From: Martensiomyces pterosporus
Lineage: Eukaryota; Kickxellomycota; Kickxellomycetes; Kickxellales; Kickxellaceae
Assembly (NCBI GenBank): GCA_025201845.1
Contig: MU603954.1
Span: 109,190-173,189, forward strand
Direction: 5' to 3'
Length of the DNA: 64,000 bases
Below, one piece after another: positions 9,286-21,100 of this stretch. Positions within the stretch are counted from its first letter, which is position 1. Each line of letters starts with the position of its first letter. Below the pieces are notes generated by a model, which saw only the letters and a program-made list of their open reading frames with translations, was not told the DNA's origin and did not search any database. The translations under genes and the position numbers were made by a program.

Positions 9286-10741
9286 ATGCCAAGCAACAGT
9301 ATTTTGGACGAACTTGGCGTTGCGCAGAGCCAGCTTAGCGACGAGCTCAATGAAGTAGAGACGGACATTACGCTGCTTCGGCAGTTTACCGGGACGCGCG
9401 AGGAGCACCAGCAATTCTCAGACTCCATCCGTGGCCAGCAGCGGGCGGTCGAGCGTGTTCTGGAGCAACTGGCTTTGGACGCTGAAGACTGCGACGATGC
9501 GAAGCAGCAGGCAGAGCTGGCCGCGTTTATCACCCAAACGGAGGCACGCGTAAAGGCACTCCAGCGCTCTTTCCGGTCAGCTCTTTTGCAATACCCGTGG
9601 CCAGCAGCGGGCGGTCGAGCGTGTTCTGGAGCAACTGGCTTTGGACGCTGAAGACTGCGACGATGCGAAGCAGCAGGCAGAGCTGGCCGCGTTTATCACC
9701 CAGACGGAGGCACGCGTAAAGGCACTCCAGCGCTCTTTCCGGTCAGCTCTTTTGCAATACCAAGCCAACGCTGCGAGCACAGCCAAGAAGGAGAGAGAGC
9801 TGCTGCTTAGCGGTGCAGCGACCCCTGCCGAGCTGCGCAAGCGGAAGGCACGCACGGGCAATGCTGTGGTTAATGCGGCTTCTGATGTGACAACGGCACT
9901 GCAGGAGACCGTGAGCATGATGAACGAGGAGATCGAGAAGAGCGTCAAGAACATCACGGCGCTGCAGGATTCGTCGGAGAAGCTGAAGAAGACGAAGGAG
10001 CAGCACATCACGTTGGATGCCGTCATGAAGACGTCGAGGAACCTGATAAAGTCGCTCGAGCAGGCAGACGCCATGGACCGCTGGCTGATGCTTGGCGGCA
10101 TGCTGCTCTTCTCGCTGGTGGTGTTCAATATCTTGCGCAAGAGAATATGGATCCCTGGGCTGTCTACCTTGTTTGCCCTTATTCGGTACTTGGTTCTTGG
10201 CGGTGGGCGTGAAAAGGCGGGTGCTTTGACGTCACCGGTTCTTGAATCCGTTGTCTCGCCGCTTGTCTTGGCAACGACATCCCCCTTGGTGGCGTCATTG
10301 GTTCCTACGACCACTATTGCAGCAGCAGTTGCAAGCGGGTTGATGTCTGATGCAGAAATAAGTAACAGCAGTACGCCCACTAGCCCCACTGCCACGACCA
10401 TTGGCAATGCCCTCCCAACATACACCATTGACACACTCAGCAGCACTGCCAGCGTTGAAGCGCTGCCAGATCCAGCGGCGCCAGTTGACGAGACCAGTGC
10501 AGAGAATACCAGCATCGCTGCGGTGCTGTCATCATCTGAGCATCCCGACTCCTCTACATCAGAGTATCAGGAAAATCAAGAGGAAGAGCAGCAGCAGCAG
10601 CAAGAGCAGCAGCAAGAAGAGCAGCAGCAAGGGGAGCAGCCTCAGCAAGAGCATCCGCAAATACATGTCCCAATTAACTTTCCGAACCGTCGCAGGCTCT
10701 ACACTATGCCAGTCGAAAAGCCCGTTCATGAAGAGCTATGA
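9286..10741 (+). CDS. SEC20: SEC20-type Q-SNARE (BNIP1 family), reading frame broken by a 166-bp tandem duplication
   Basis: From the ATG at 9286 the frame encodes 121 aa and stops at 9651. The rest of the protein is in another frame from about 9641 to 10741. The shift comes from the 166-bp direct duplication at 9430-9761 (166 = 3x55+1). Ignoring one copy leaves one frame of 429 aa. That product has an N-terminal coiled coil, a Sec20 SNARE region (SSEKLKKTKEQHITLDAVMK), a membrane anchor (WLMLGGMLLFSLVVFNIL), a long Ser/Thr/Gln-rich lumenal tail and a C-terminal HEEL. Yeast Sec20 also ends in an HDEL retrieval signal. Sec20 acts in Golgi-to-ER retrograde fusion. The gene could be spliced around the duplication (GTAAAG at 9550 to AG at 9670 is in phase), be a damaged allele, or reflect an assembly error. 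Confidence 0.85.
9430..9761 (+). repeat. 166-bp tandem direct duplication inside SEC20
   Basis: Copy 1 is 9430-9595 and copy 2 is 9596-9761, head to tail. Reading base by base I find one difference, A at 9537 against G at 9703 (both Gln codons). The unit length is not a multiple of three, so the coding frame shifts at the junction. Confidence 0.97.
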
Positions 10742-11131
10742 CATCGCTTCAGCCTGGGTTGGCCTATTGCGCAAATCGAAGCTGGCCAGCCCCGCCCTAG
10801 AGCGGATGGTTTTTTATTTTATTTATCGACATTTTTTTCTAACAGTCAATGGAAGCTCCCTTCGCTTGCACAGAGTCTCGCTACATCTTCAGTTTTACCA
10901 CAAGAAACGGGTGGTGCCGCCCGACTGTGCTGTACTGAAATGAGGGTTTTTGAAGGGGCTGTTCCTTGGGCTGGTATATCTCTGAAGCCGCTTATTTATC
11001 GGCAGCCAAAGACTGTGCCATAGTATTCTTGTGTCGATGGATTAAATAAAACTTGCTGCAGCACACAAAGGGAGGGGGAAAGAGCACGAACGCCTTCATT
11101 CACCTGCTCTCTCTTGTGTCTACCATTAGCC
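10742..11131. other. Intergenic region between SEC20 and the CMTR1 homologue
   Basis: This 390-bp stretch has T-rich sequence at about 10809-10840 (SEC20 3' UTR) and an AATAAA at about 11045, on the same strand as both genes. No further gene is seen. Confidence 0.6.
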
Positions 11132-11320
11132 ATGCCCTTCAGCGGAGAGGAAGCCCTGTTTACCGACGATGAGCCGGGTTACAGAGATACAAAAATTGAC
11201 TCGGGGGTCCCTCCTCCTTCTCTATCCACTTTGCCGCGGGTCATTAGGAACATTCGGGGCAGCAGCAACGTGTTTAGACCAGGCAATGTCCAAATCCAGC
11301 ATCAACAGCAACACCACCGT

Positions 11321-11376
<56 letters not shown>

Positions 11377-12694
11377 GCAGCAGCATCAGCAACAACAGCA
11401 ACAACAGCAACAACAGGCTAACAAGCCAGCTGGAATTGATGTCGTTGGGCGCAACTTTGTGGTAATCAAAAACATTTACCCGCCAGCCTTTGCCGAGCAG
11501 CTATCAACACCCGACTGGTCTCGTATGATGAGTGAAAGAGACGATGTGAGAGGCCGTCGAGGCGACGGTCGCTTGGGCGACATCAACCTCATGCAGTCGA
11601 TCCACGGGTGCAAAGAGGCGCTGCTGAAGAGCTCACCGAGCCACCTGTTTGAGTCTGCTAGCAGAGCTGCTAACCTGTATGCTGGGTTAGATAGAACTGC
11701 CTTTGTTGACCAGTCAGCAGTCAAGTTGGGCCACTTGGATTTCCTGCTGCAGACGGTGCGCGAGTACATGACCCCTGCACAGAAGGAGCTTAGGTTTGTA
11801 GACATTGGGAGCATGCGAGGTGGGTTTACAGAGTACATCCTGTGGCGAGCCAGCAAGCAAGGGAGCAAAGCCCGCGGATGGTACTTTGCACAGCCTCAGC
11901 AACCAGAAGAGCCAGCCACAGACAAGTCGACCAAGGAGCAAGACAGCAAGGGATGCTCGATTGACACAAGCAGATTGCTCCCCGAGTGCAGTGCCTCTGA
12001 GAACACCACGATATTCACAAGTAGCAGTGGCGATGGAGCCGGGGTTTTGGATCCGGCAAATGTTGATGCATTCGTAAAGCTAGTCAAGGAGGGGAATCCG
12101 CAAAGCGGCCAGGATGGCGCGGTAGACTTGGTTGTCGCCGACGGCTCGCCAGAGCTGCCCGATCTGAGCCTGGACCAGGAGCGGCCGCAGTTTGCGTACA
12201 CTCTTGCTCAAGCAGCCATTGCACTGCGTGTGTTGCGCAAGGGAGGCACATTTGTGTTCAAGGTCTTTGACACATTCACACCGCTTAGCGCAGAGCTGCT
12301 GTTTGTGCTCCATGCGTGCTTTGAGCGCACAGCCATCGTCAAATCGCTGGCCACCCGTCCGACCAGCGCGGAGAGATACGTGGTCTGCAACCACCTTGTA
12401 GCCACGGATGCTAGGCGGATATCGGCGCACTGGGTCTCTGCGCTGGCCAAGATGCACGCGGGGCAGCTGAAACTCTCGCATATCGTTAGCTGGACTAGAG
12501 TGTCGTCCGACAAGCGGTTTATTGGACAGCTCTTTGATGCCAATATGAAGCACTCGAATGCGCAGCTGCAGGCCTTGAATGCGGTGGCTGCACACATCAA
12601 AAGCGGGAACGCGAATAGCAGCGATGGGTTGACCAGCAGCCAAAGGGAAGCAGCCGGTGTGTGCCTCAAGACCTGGCACCTTCCTCCTCAGTGA
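11132..12694 (+). CDS. CMTR1-like (FtsJ/RrmJ-fold) cap-1 mRNA 2'-O-ribose methyltransferase homologue, active site altered
   Basis: The ATG at 11132 gives 520 aa. After a poly-Gln tract (about residues 55-95) the protein follows animal CMTR1 along its whole catalytic domain: ASRAANLYAGLD, then FVDIGSMRGGFTEYILWR (about 222), VDLVVADGS (D about 337), GGTFVFKVFDTFTP (K about 377) and RPTSAERYVVCNHL. A C-terminal block ends in CLKTWHLPPQ. CMTR1 methylates the first transcribed nucleotide of capped mRNA in the nucleus. Two conserved positions differ. The first catalytic Lys (RAA-x-K in CMTR1) is Leu at about residue 182, and the AdoMet loop CAGPGG reads GSMRGG. Asp, the second Lys and Glu remain. 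It may be a divergent enzyme or a non-catalytic cap-binding relative. Confidence 0.88.
11319..11416 (+). repeat. CAGCAA trinucleotide-type repeat encoding poly-Gln
   Basis: Mixed CAG/CAA repeat coding for a Gln run broken by two His, near the N-terminus of the CMTR1-like protein. The alternation of codons (CAACAG units) suggests repeat slippage. Confidence 0.95.
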
Positions 12695-12816
12695 ACCATC
12701 CAGGGTTGCCGTTCTACATATACTTTTATTTTGTCCAAATATGGCATCCAGCAGCTAAAGAGCAGCACTAAGAACGCGGGCTCAACGAAAAAGAGACGTG
12801 GACAATGCCGACTCGG

Positions 12817-13194
12817 CTATTTAGATCCCTTTGCTGCTGCCTGCGAAGTGGCCCTGACAATGTCTCGCAGGTTGTTCGTTGCCTCATCGACATCGCGCTT
12901 GACAAACTTCTGCTTCTTCTCGAGGGCCTCGATCATCTTGTTGCTATCGTCTGTGTCCTTAGCGATAGCCTTGAGCAAGTCCTCTTTCTTCTCCTGGATA
13001 AACATCTTTCCCATCGACCTGTACAGAGGAACAGTGCTGTCAAGGCCCTCCAATTCGCGCTGGGTGAGCGCAGCTAGGCGGATCTCGCGCTGGTGCGCAT
13101 TGAGCTGAGCTTCAATCTGGCTCAGCTGCTTCTGGCCATCCTGGATCTTGCCGGTGATCCGCATGTACACCTGCTGAATCGTATCGTCCGACAT
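12817..13194 (-). CDS. PFD1: Prefoldin subunit 1 (beta-type prefoldin)
   Basis: The ATG at 13194 (minus strand) gives 125 aa; the longer frame would need a TTG start. The protein has the beta-prefoldin layout of two long helices around a short hairpin. Helix 1 is about residues 5-45 (QKQLSQIEAQLNAHQREIRL), the hairpin includes LDSTVPLYRSMGKMFI, typical of PFD1, and helix 2 is about residues 72-115. Prefoldin is a cytosolic hexamer that hands unfolded actin and tubulin to the CCT chaperonin. It converges on the CMTR1-like gene with 122 bp between stops, and RPL35 lies upstream on the same strand. Length matches the family (about 110-125 aa). Confidence 0.92.
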   Translation of the reverse strand: MSDDTIQQVYMRITGKIQDGQKQLSQIEAQLNAHQREIRLAALTQRELEGLDSTVPLYRSMGKMFIQEKKEDLLKAIAKDTDDSNKMIEALEKKQKFVKRDVDEATNNLRDIVRATSQAAAKGSK

Positions 13195-13498
13195 CTCTGG
13201 CTCGCTTATGTGCAAAAATATGTGGATGAGAAAGATAACTGCAGGGGTCGCGGATCCACAGCCGCCAACTCGCGGTCGCTACTGCCAAGCGGACTGGGTT
13301 TTGCAAAGTATGGCACAAGTCACCACACCATCAACAAGCACATCCTCCATTCCACCACAAGTAAAGCCAGCAATATAGGCATGCATTAGCCGCAACAGCA
13401 TGCTCGCCGTGTCCGTCACCCAAATAAAACCATTTATAGCAATCATACAAAGGTAATATGAAAGTGAATTATCTTGTTGTGGTTGCTCCAAAAGAAAT

Positions 13499-14610
13499 TT
13501 AAGCCTTGACAGCGTACTGGCGGCGGGGGAAGTGGGTGGCCTTCTTCTGCTGGCGGAGGGTCTTGCGGGCAAGGTCCTCCTTGGAGAGGGCGCGGCGGAG
13601 AGCGCGGGTCTTCTTGGCGCGGAGGTCCTTGGGAAGGTGCTTCTTGCCGGCGTACTGGGCGCGGACCTCAGCACGAGCCTGCTGGGTGATGACAGTAAGG
13701 ACGCGGGCAACGTTCTTGCGGACCTCGCGGACCTTGGTGCCCTTGGCGGAGGCAGCACCAGCGACCTGCTGGACCTTGATGTCCAGAAGCTCACGCTTGT
13801 ACTGATCCAGAGTCTGAACGAGCTCAGCCTTGGACTTCTCGCGAAGTTCAGCAACCTTAACCTTGGCCTAGAAAGCAAATCAGCATAGAAAACGAAGAGT
13901 GAGCACCGCAATTAGCATGTATCTCGTGTCTGCACACGCTATCCTGCTTCTGGCTTCGCCCGACCAGGGCCTAATTGGCAATACGTGCGATGGTGCATTG
14001 GATTCCGACGCGTAGCTCTGAACCAAACGGGGATGTCCCCACGAATTCCGGGTGCACTCTCAAAATTGGTCTCTGCAGCCGACCTTGTACGAGCGGCTCC
14101 TTGTGGATAGCTGCTGCTACCACCGACTGAAAAGAGCAAGGGAGTTCTGTCCAAGGTGCGAAATAGCCTGCTTCCAGCTATGTCAGCATCCATAGCCTCA
14201 GCAATTTAGCAAAAACGGCGCGCAATCCAAGCATGAAATCTCCCCGCTGCACAGCCCTGCAACGCCACTGACAGGGACTAGTGGCACTAGAGACTTTGCA
14301 GCGTGCCTCTCCACAGGAATCAGGTAAAATTCAGGCTCGGATTGCAAAGTCGCACGTTCGAAATGGCTCCCGAATTTCAAAGACATTCCCCTCGCGTCTG
14401 CACAACGCCCTGCTCCTCGCATCTGGCGAATCCAACAGAAACTCTGCAGTGCACAGCGCGCCATCCGCATCCATCCACAGAACACCCGCCGAATCCATCC
14501 ACAGAACACCCGCCGAATCCATCGCCCGCTCTCAGGCACACGCGAATCCATTGCACCATCGGTCTGTTTGCCCACATGCCGCATCGTGGCCGTTGCCGCA
14601 CGCTTACCAT
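13499..14610 (-). CDS. RPL35: 60S ribosomal protein L35 (uL29), with an ATG-only first exon
   Basis: The model is complement(join(13499..13867, 14608..14610)), 123 aa, the same length as human RPL35. Exon 2 starts exactly at the second residue (AKVKVAELREKSKAELVQ) right after the acceptor CTTTCTAG. It contains the uL29 core (LDQYKRELLDIKVQQVAG) and the basic C-terminal extension of the eukaryotic protein (RRALSKEDLARKTLRQ, ending HFPRRQYAVKA). The missing Met comes from ATG at 14610-14608, followed directly by the donor GTAAGCG; the intron is 740 nt. Another ATG-GT pair near 14554-14557 has a poor donor. uL29 lies at the peptide exit tunnel and forms part of the SRP docking site. Introns at the start codon are common in ribosomal protein genes. 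Confidence 0.95.
14469..14522. repeat. 24-bp tandem repeat in the RPL35 intron
   Basis: Two perfect 24-bp copies (14469-14492 and 14493-14516) and the start of a third, with the core CCATCCACAGAACACC. They lie inside the 740-nt intron, about 100 bases from the donor. No snoRNA C/D boxes were found beside them. Confidence 0.9.
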
Positions 14611-15137
14611 TTTATGTCTAGTTTACTTTTGATATGAAAACTATGTGAGAAAGGAAGGCCCCATGTGTGTGCGCGACTCACTTGCACTTTTCCCCTTCTG
14701 CGCCAAGAGCGCCCAGCGCGTGCTGTTCGCAGTCCGGCTGGCGAACTGCCAAAGCCCCAAAATCACCAGCCGTGATCGCTTAATCAGGAGCAGCCTCACA
14801 TGTGGAAATGACGACGATGCATTTGTGAACACCAGACAGTGCACTTTGCCGCATTGCCACTGGGTGTGAGTTGCTGGCACACGCTGCAGCGAGTTTGGGC
14901 TGCTGCCCCTTATCCCCTTGCTCGCTTCTCGCTTCGCGCAGCTGTCCTTTCGCATACGCCTGCCCGAATCTTCCTTTACTGCACGTCGCTGCGCTTCAAT
15001 TCTACCTGTATTTCTTTCCAATTACACTCATCTTGCGTTCTTTGCCACCCAGCTCGCTTTGTTGCTTGGCTAACACTACTAGACTCGCCTTGCGCGTGCA
15101 GCTCAACCCCCCCCTGGCCGGCTTAATAGACTCATAT
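14611..15137. promoter_or_regulatory. Divergent promoter region of RPL35 and MON2
   Basis: 527 bp separate the RPL35 start (minus) from the MON2 start (plus). The MON2 side is C/T-rich (about 14900-15060), as expected near fungal transcription starts. I see no convincing TATA box and no gene. Confidence 0.5.
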
Positions 15138-18100
15138 ATGGCGACGACGAACATAAGCACGCTCTTGCTCAATGAGCTGCAGAGCCTGTCAACAGAGGCA
15201 AGACGCAAGCACCCTGACATTAAGGAGGTAAGGCTCGACATGCAGTGTCTCTGCGTTCTTCTATGCTATTGAGGATCAAACACACTAATACGCGGCTGTT
15301 CTATCTTGCTATCCTTGGCACGCTGAATGAACGAGGGGCTGCTATAGGCGGCAGAGCGCGTTATTGTGATACTCCGTGGCATCAAATCCACCTTGCCAGC
15401 AGCGATTGCCGAGGAACTGGCGAGGTCGGATGAAGTCATTCGCCCGTTTGTTTTGGCATGCAAGAGCGGGAACCACAAGCTGACAGCAACATCGGTGCAG
15501 TGCCTGCAGCAGCTCATCTCGCACAGAGCACTCTCTCCTGGCTCAATCCGCGAGACCCTGGCCACGCTCAATGCGGTAATCCACCAAAGCGTCGACATCC
15601 AGGTGAAGATCCTGCAAATGCTCCTGCCCCTAGTCAGCATATACGATAGCGTCACTGGCGAGGCACTGGTGGACGCCATCCACATGTGCTTTGTTCTGCA
15701 GCAATCGAGGGACCCCATCGTGAACAACACTGCAGCTGCTATTTTGCGCCAGCTCGTAGTTGCTGTGTTTGACCGCGTTGTTGCTGAAGACAAGGAGTAC
15801 AATGAAAAGAACAAGGAAGGGGCACCCGGCGATGCTGAGGAGACTGGCGCATACCGTGATACGAGCGAGGAGGACATGACCCGCAAGAGCGCCAAGGATG
15901 CTTACTTTGTGTTGCAGGACCTGTGTCTCCTGGTTTCGGATGGCGAGCCGATATTCATCAGAGCGGATGCCGTGGACAAGGGTCTAGTGCTGGAGCTCAT
16001 CGAGTCAATTCTTGCGAACCACGCCAAGGTGGTTGCTCGGCACACGGCGATGGCGCAGACGCTCAGAGAGCGCCTGTCTCCATTCATCGTAAACTTCTTT
16101 TCCGAGAAGTCGACATTTCCGTTGGCAGTTCGTTGCATCCGCATCATCTGGCTCTTTATTCGCGATCTCCACGACGACTTCAACACAGAGTGCGAGATTT
16201 TTCTGTCCATCCTGACCAAGCTCGCGGATCCGGGAAGCCTCATGAGCGCGAGTGCTGCGCCAAAGACCCGGCGTACATCCGTGTCTAGCCTGAGGCCAGC
16301 CAACTTCTTGTCGTCTGGCATGAGCACATCCGGTGGGCTCCCGCTCTTCTACCGCGTCTTGGCAATGGAGGTGATAGCGAGTACTGTGGAGAATGCCGAC
16401 TTGCTGCACCAGCTCTATGTCCAGTACGACGGTCGCGCGCTAGGCGATGCCAATGGCCAAGTGGACACGAAGGACAAGGACTGCCACGTCATTCTGGACA
16501 TCATATCGGTCGTAGGCAAGGTCGCTTCGGAGCGGCCGGATATACGCGTGAACAACTCGGACGGCATCCCCAATGCCTTTGCTGACGGGTCGGCGACTGC
16601 TGCTGACGGGTACAGGCGCACAGGCAACGATGGCGGCGGATCTACCTCGCACTCAGGAGTGGAGGGCAGCAGCGATACGCACGGCCAGATCAGTGCACGT
16701 GGATGCCGTATGAGAACAGAGATGCACAAGCTGCTGGACAAGCAGGACCCGCCCTCTATCCCCGAGCACTATTTGTTTTACTTAGCCCTTTCGGCGCTTG
16801 TCTCTCTGGCTGAGGGCGTTGCAGACTATATCTTGCCCAAACGCACAGCCACATTGACATGCAGGGTGTCTTTGGCTGATGCGGGCTTTAGGAGACGGGC
16901 TGGCGCTTCACAGGCAGCAGCGGCTCCTACAGCCAAAAACGCCATCGAGGTGTCTGAGCCTGTGCTCGACCTGGCCTTTGACTCTTCCACAGTTGACACC
17001 CGGGCTCAGGGGATCAAGGATTTTGCCGCCAAAATGTGGCCCGTCCTGCTCTCTGCTTACTCGTTCTTCCTTGGCGTAAGGCTCGACGACTCGCTGTTCA
17101 ACCGGCTTATGGAGACTGCAAAGAAGCTCGCCCAAGTCAGTGGCGCCCTTGACTTGCACGAGGCTCGCGACGCACTCATCTCTCTGCTCTGCCGCAGCTG
17201 TCTGCCTCAAGCTGCTATTGCCAACCACGAAAGGCAGCTCCAGGTCGGCCATGAGTCCAAGTCATTTGGCTTGGCGGCAGTCCCCGAGTCTGCTGGCGAA
17301 GCTACTGACGACGCTTCCGGAGATGCCAACCAGGCTGCAACGACTGCGGCGCCGTTTGCTCTACCGCTGGTTACCAACTCGCTTGCCGGGGTGCAGTTTA
17401 CCATGCACGCCAGACAGGTTCAGTGCCTGCGGGTAGTGCTTTCGTGCGCACAGTATCTGGCCTCTGTGCTCGGCCCTACATGGTACCCTGTTTTGGTTAC
17501 GCTTCAGCAGGCGGACGAGCTACTTTACCAAAGCCGCGGAATGCAGACGTCATCGGCTGGCAGCAGTGGCGTGGGTGCCGCTAGTATCAACAGCGGCAGT
17601 GGCACTGGTGGGGCCTCCTATTCAGGCACTGGACAGACCCGCACGGGGTCGCGACGCGGAAGCGTATCGACCTCGTCAACGCCAGCCGCGGGCAGCGGCG
17701 AGGATCTGGGCCGCGCATCAGAGCTCCGATCGATCCAGGAAGAGTACTCGAAGCTGTTTGCAGTGACCAGGGCTCATGGCAGCAGCGCGTTCATCTGGGT
17801 AGTGCGTGCGCTGTGCGAGCTTGGCTCCGATTTGAGCAGTGTTCCAATGCGCCACGAGTTTGAGCCCAAGTCAGCAGAGATGCGCTCGACTGTGAGCTTG
17901 ATGCATCGCCGGATGAGCGCTGTCATGGACCGCCCCACGTTTGCTGTTGAGGAGCTCAGGTCCTTCGCAGTATCCAACATCGACCTGCTGATGGGCGCTA
18001 GTGAATCGAGTGCAGCTGATGATTCGGTGGGGTCCGAGGCGTGGGCCTTGATCATGCACCACCTGCTGGATACCGCCACGTATTTGCATACCCCCACGCC

Positions 18101-21100
18101 TATCCGCACTCAGGCTTGCGAGGCCGTGTCGGATGTCGTGCTGGCTGCTATGGCGCTAGTCACCAAAGCTGATGGCCTAGCTGATATCGAAGGCGCGGTG
18201 GAGGAGACGGGAATCAGCCACCGCTTTGTTTCGATGGTCACTACAGGCGATGCCCAGCTGCGTATTCTAACACCCCTGTCGCAGATGATGACCGGCGAGA
18301 TATCGATCACCAATACGGGCAAGGGTCGCGCTTCCAGCAGCGAAGCAACTGAGAGCGCTTCTCACGGGGAATTTGGCCAGTTTATCGAGGTGCGCAAACT
18401 GGCGCTTGACACGCTGCACAAGCTGCTTCAGGCGTCAGGCCACTCGATTACGCGCGCCTGGGACGTCGTGTTTGACATCATCCAGAGCGTCGTTGTGGGC
18501 AGTGCAGACGATAAGCGGTCGGCTGCTGCTGAGCCTCTATCCAGTAGCAACTCGCCGCAGCTTACACGGTCAGGCGGCCGTATTCTGGTAGGCGGAGCTA
18601 CTAGCGAGTCCAGACAGCCCGGATACCTTATTCGATTTGTGTTCCCCTGCCTGCAGCTCATCTGCACCGACTACTTGGCCGATTTGCCTGCGCACTGTAT
18701 GCGCCGCTGCATCGAGTCACTGGCGGAGTTTGGGAGGCAGAAGGAGGACTTGAACATTTCGCTTACTGCGATCGGACAGGCGTGGGCGTTGTGCGACTTT
18801 TTCCAAGGCGCCCAGCAGCAGCAGTCTTCGGTGCCTCAAACAGCCAGTGCTGACCTCGTCAGCTCGCAGCTGGCACAGCATAGCGAATCGACTGGCGGGT
18901 GTGCTGGTATTGACTCAGTCGTCGGTCGGTGGTGGCAAGAGGACTTGGTCGGCCTACAGGACGCCAGAACCAGGCAGGTTCTCTGGCTGCTCCTTCTCCA
19001 CTCCCTAGCCAGCCTGGGCCGCGACAGCAGACACGAGGTGCGGCTTGGCGCTATCCAAACGCTGTTCCGCACACTCGATATGCACGGCGACACGTTCGAC
19101 GTGTGGGTGTGGGACAGCATCGTTTGGTGTGTGCTCACACCTGTGCTTGAATACTCGCTTTCTGAGCGCGCACGCATATTTGAGCTAATCAGGCAAGGCA
19201 AGGTGGATTTGCTTGCGGATGAGGGCTCCTTGGAGAGCAGCTCAAAGGCTCAGATGGCCACCAAGAGCGGCGTGTTTGTCGAGGACCCGTCCAGGCTGTA
19301 TCGCAAGCAGTGGGATGAGACTGCGGCTACCGCTGTGCAGGGTGCTGCCAGAGTGTGGAAGGACAATATGGTCTCTGTGATTCGGCGCATTGGGTACTCT
19401 GAGCAGGCGTGGCAGATCATCTGGCAGCTGGTCAGCGACTTCTTGGCCGGCGCCCCGAGCCAAGGATTCACTGCCACTTTGCCTGTCGCTGACAAGCAGC
19501 TGGACTTGGAGCTCCCGCACGATTACATTGAGAACCTGTCGGATTCCCTGGCAAAGGAGTCGCCTGAAATGACCAGTGCTCGTGCATATCTGAAAACACG
19601 CGACAGTGTTTCGACCGCGATCGAGTGTGCGTCGATGCTAGTTGATATTGCCGAACAGCCTGATCCGTCTGATCCGTCTGGGGACAAAGGGGGAAGAAGC
19701 GCAGACATGATCATGGCCAGGTTCTGGCGCACAACTTGGGCCTCGTGGCTAGCCATGGGTGTCCAAATGACCAGTCTGCCCGAAGCGGCGCTCCTGTCGT
19801 TCAACGAGACCAGCGAGGGCACAGTTGTCTTCGGCCAGGACGTGCTACACTCGTATCTGCAACTCTTCGCAGCAATATTCGCCAATCTCCATGTGGCCGA
19901 GTGGTTCAGCGAAACCGATTGCAGAGCCTTGCTGAGCGTTACTCGCTCCGTTGTGCTTTTTGTCGATGCGCCGCTATACTCGCTGGACATCGCCGAGCTG
20001 ACAAAGGTGCAGAAACAGGCACTGGACACCATGCTGCAGCTGCAGCAATTGGCAGACAAACCCAGCAACAAGAGGAGCGCGAGTCGTAATGTGGCGCCAG
20101 ATACTGCAATGTCTCTTGTGCTGGGTGAGCTGGCAGTGTACGCGGTTGCTCCCTATGCCATCCAGCTGAATGGTAGACTGCGCAAAGACAAGGAACGGGG
20201 GGACCAGGGTGGCAGTGACAGGAGTGGTGGTCGGGGCAGCCGCGCGGCTGATGGCTTAGCTGCTTCTGAAACGGCCACTGAGTTGCTCTGCGACTCTGCG
20301 ATTGTGCACAGGACAATCAATGCATTTTCTAAGCAGATCCAGCGGCTGGCGGCACACACAAGGCCGGACGACAGCCAGGAAAGGGCCAGCGACAGTGGCG
20401 AGGGCAAAGGCAAAAGGGGAGGTAAAAGGCCACATTCCAAGTACTCGCGGCGCTCTGTCCCGCCAACGCTGGCTGCGTTTGGTGTGGCCGCGCTAGATCG
20501 GCTCGGCGCTCTGCTGTGCTCCGACCGCCTGTTTGGCAGCGAAGGCCAGGAAGCTGTGTATGCTGTCCGCGCGCTTTTGGACGGCGCTTGGAGGGATGCC
20601 ATTGTTGCCATGGGCCTGCACTTGGCGCTCCCCTTGCCTGCTGACAGCGCAGCAGCAGCAACCAGCGCTAGTGATAACTCCACGGTGGGAGGGCCAAGCG
20701 AGTCGCGACAAGGCGAAGCTGTTGGCTGGCTTGTCCGTACGGTGCCACTGGGCATGTTTAGACTCAAAGGTGCCACTGTGTCCACCAGTGATGGCGCTGC
20801 TGGGCTAGCAGGTGGCAGCAGCAGCAAGGTGGTGGACGCGCTTGCTGATGCTTGGATGGCTGTTGGCATTGTGCTGGGGTCAGCTGTCGGTGCATCAAAG
20901 GATGTTTTGGAGACACGCACAATCGCCAACGGCCATAGCAGCGGCGGCGGCAAAGAAAAGGAGGCGCCTTTTGTGGAGAGGGGCAGCAGCAGCATCGATG
21001 GCGGCTGTATGCTGGCGGCTGGACTCCAGATGAGAGTCCTCGATGCTGTTGCACAAGCTAGCCTGGAGTATGCGCGACCAAATAATGTGGGTAGTGCGGT

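Noticed and set aside
11222..11413. Poly-Leu minus-strand frame
   Set aside because: Reverse complement of the CAG/CAA repeat in the CMTR1-like gene.
14469..14522. CRISPR-like repeat
   Set aside because: Direct tandem copies without spacers, in a eukaryotic intron.
14198..14584. Coding frame or snoRNA in the RPL35 intron
   Set aside because: The frame arises from the 24-bp repeat; no RTGATGA or CTGA box pair was found on the transcribed strand.
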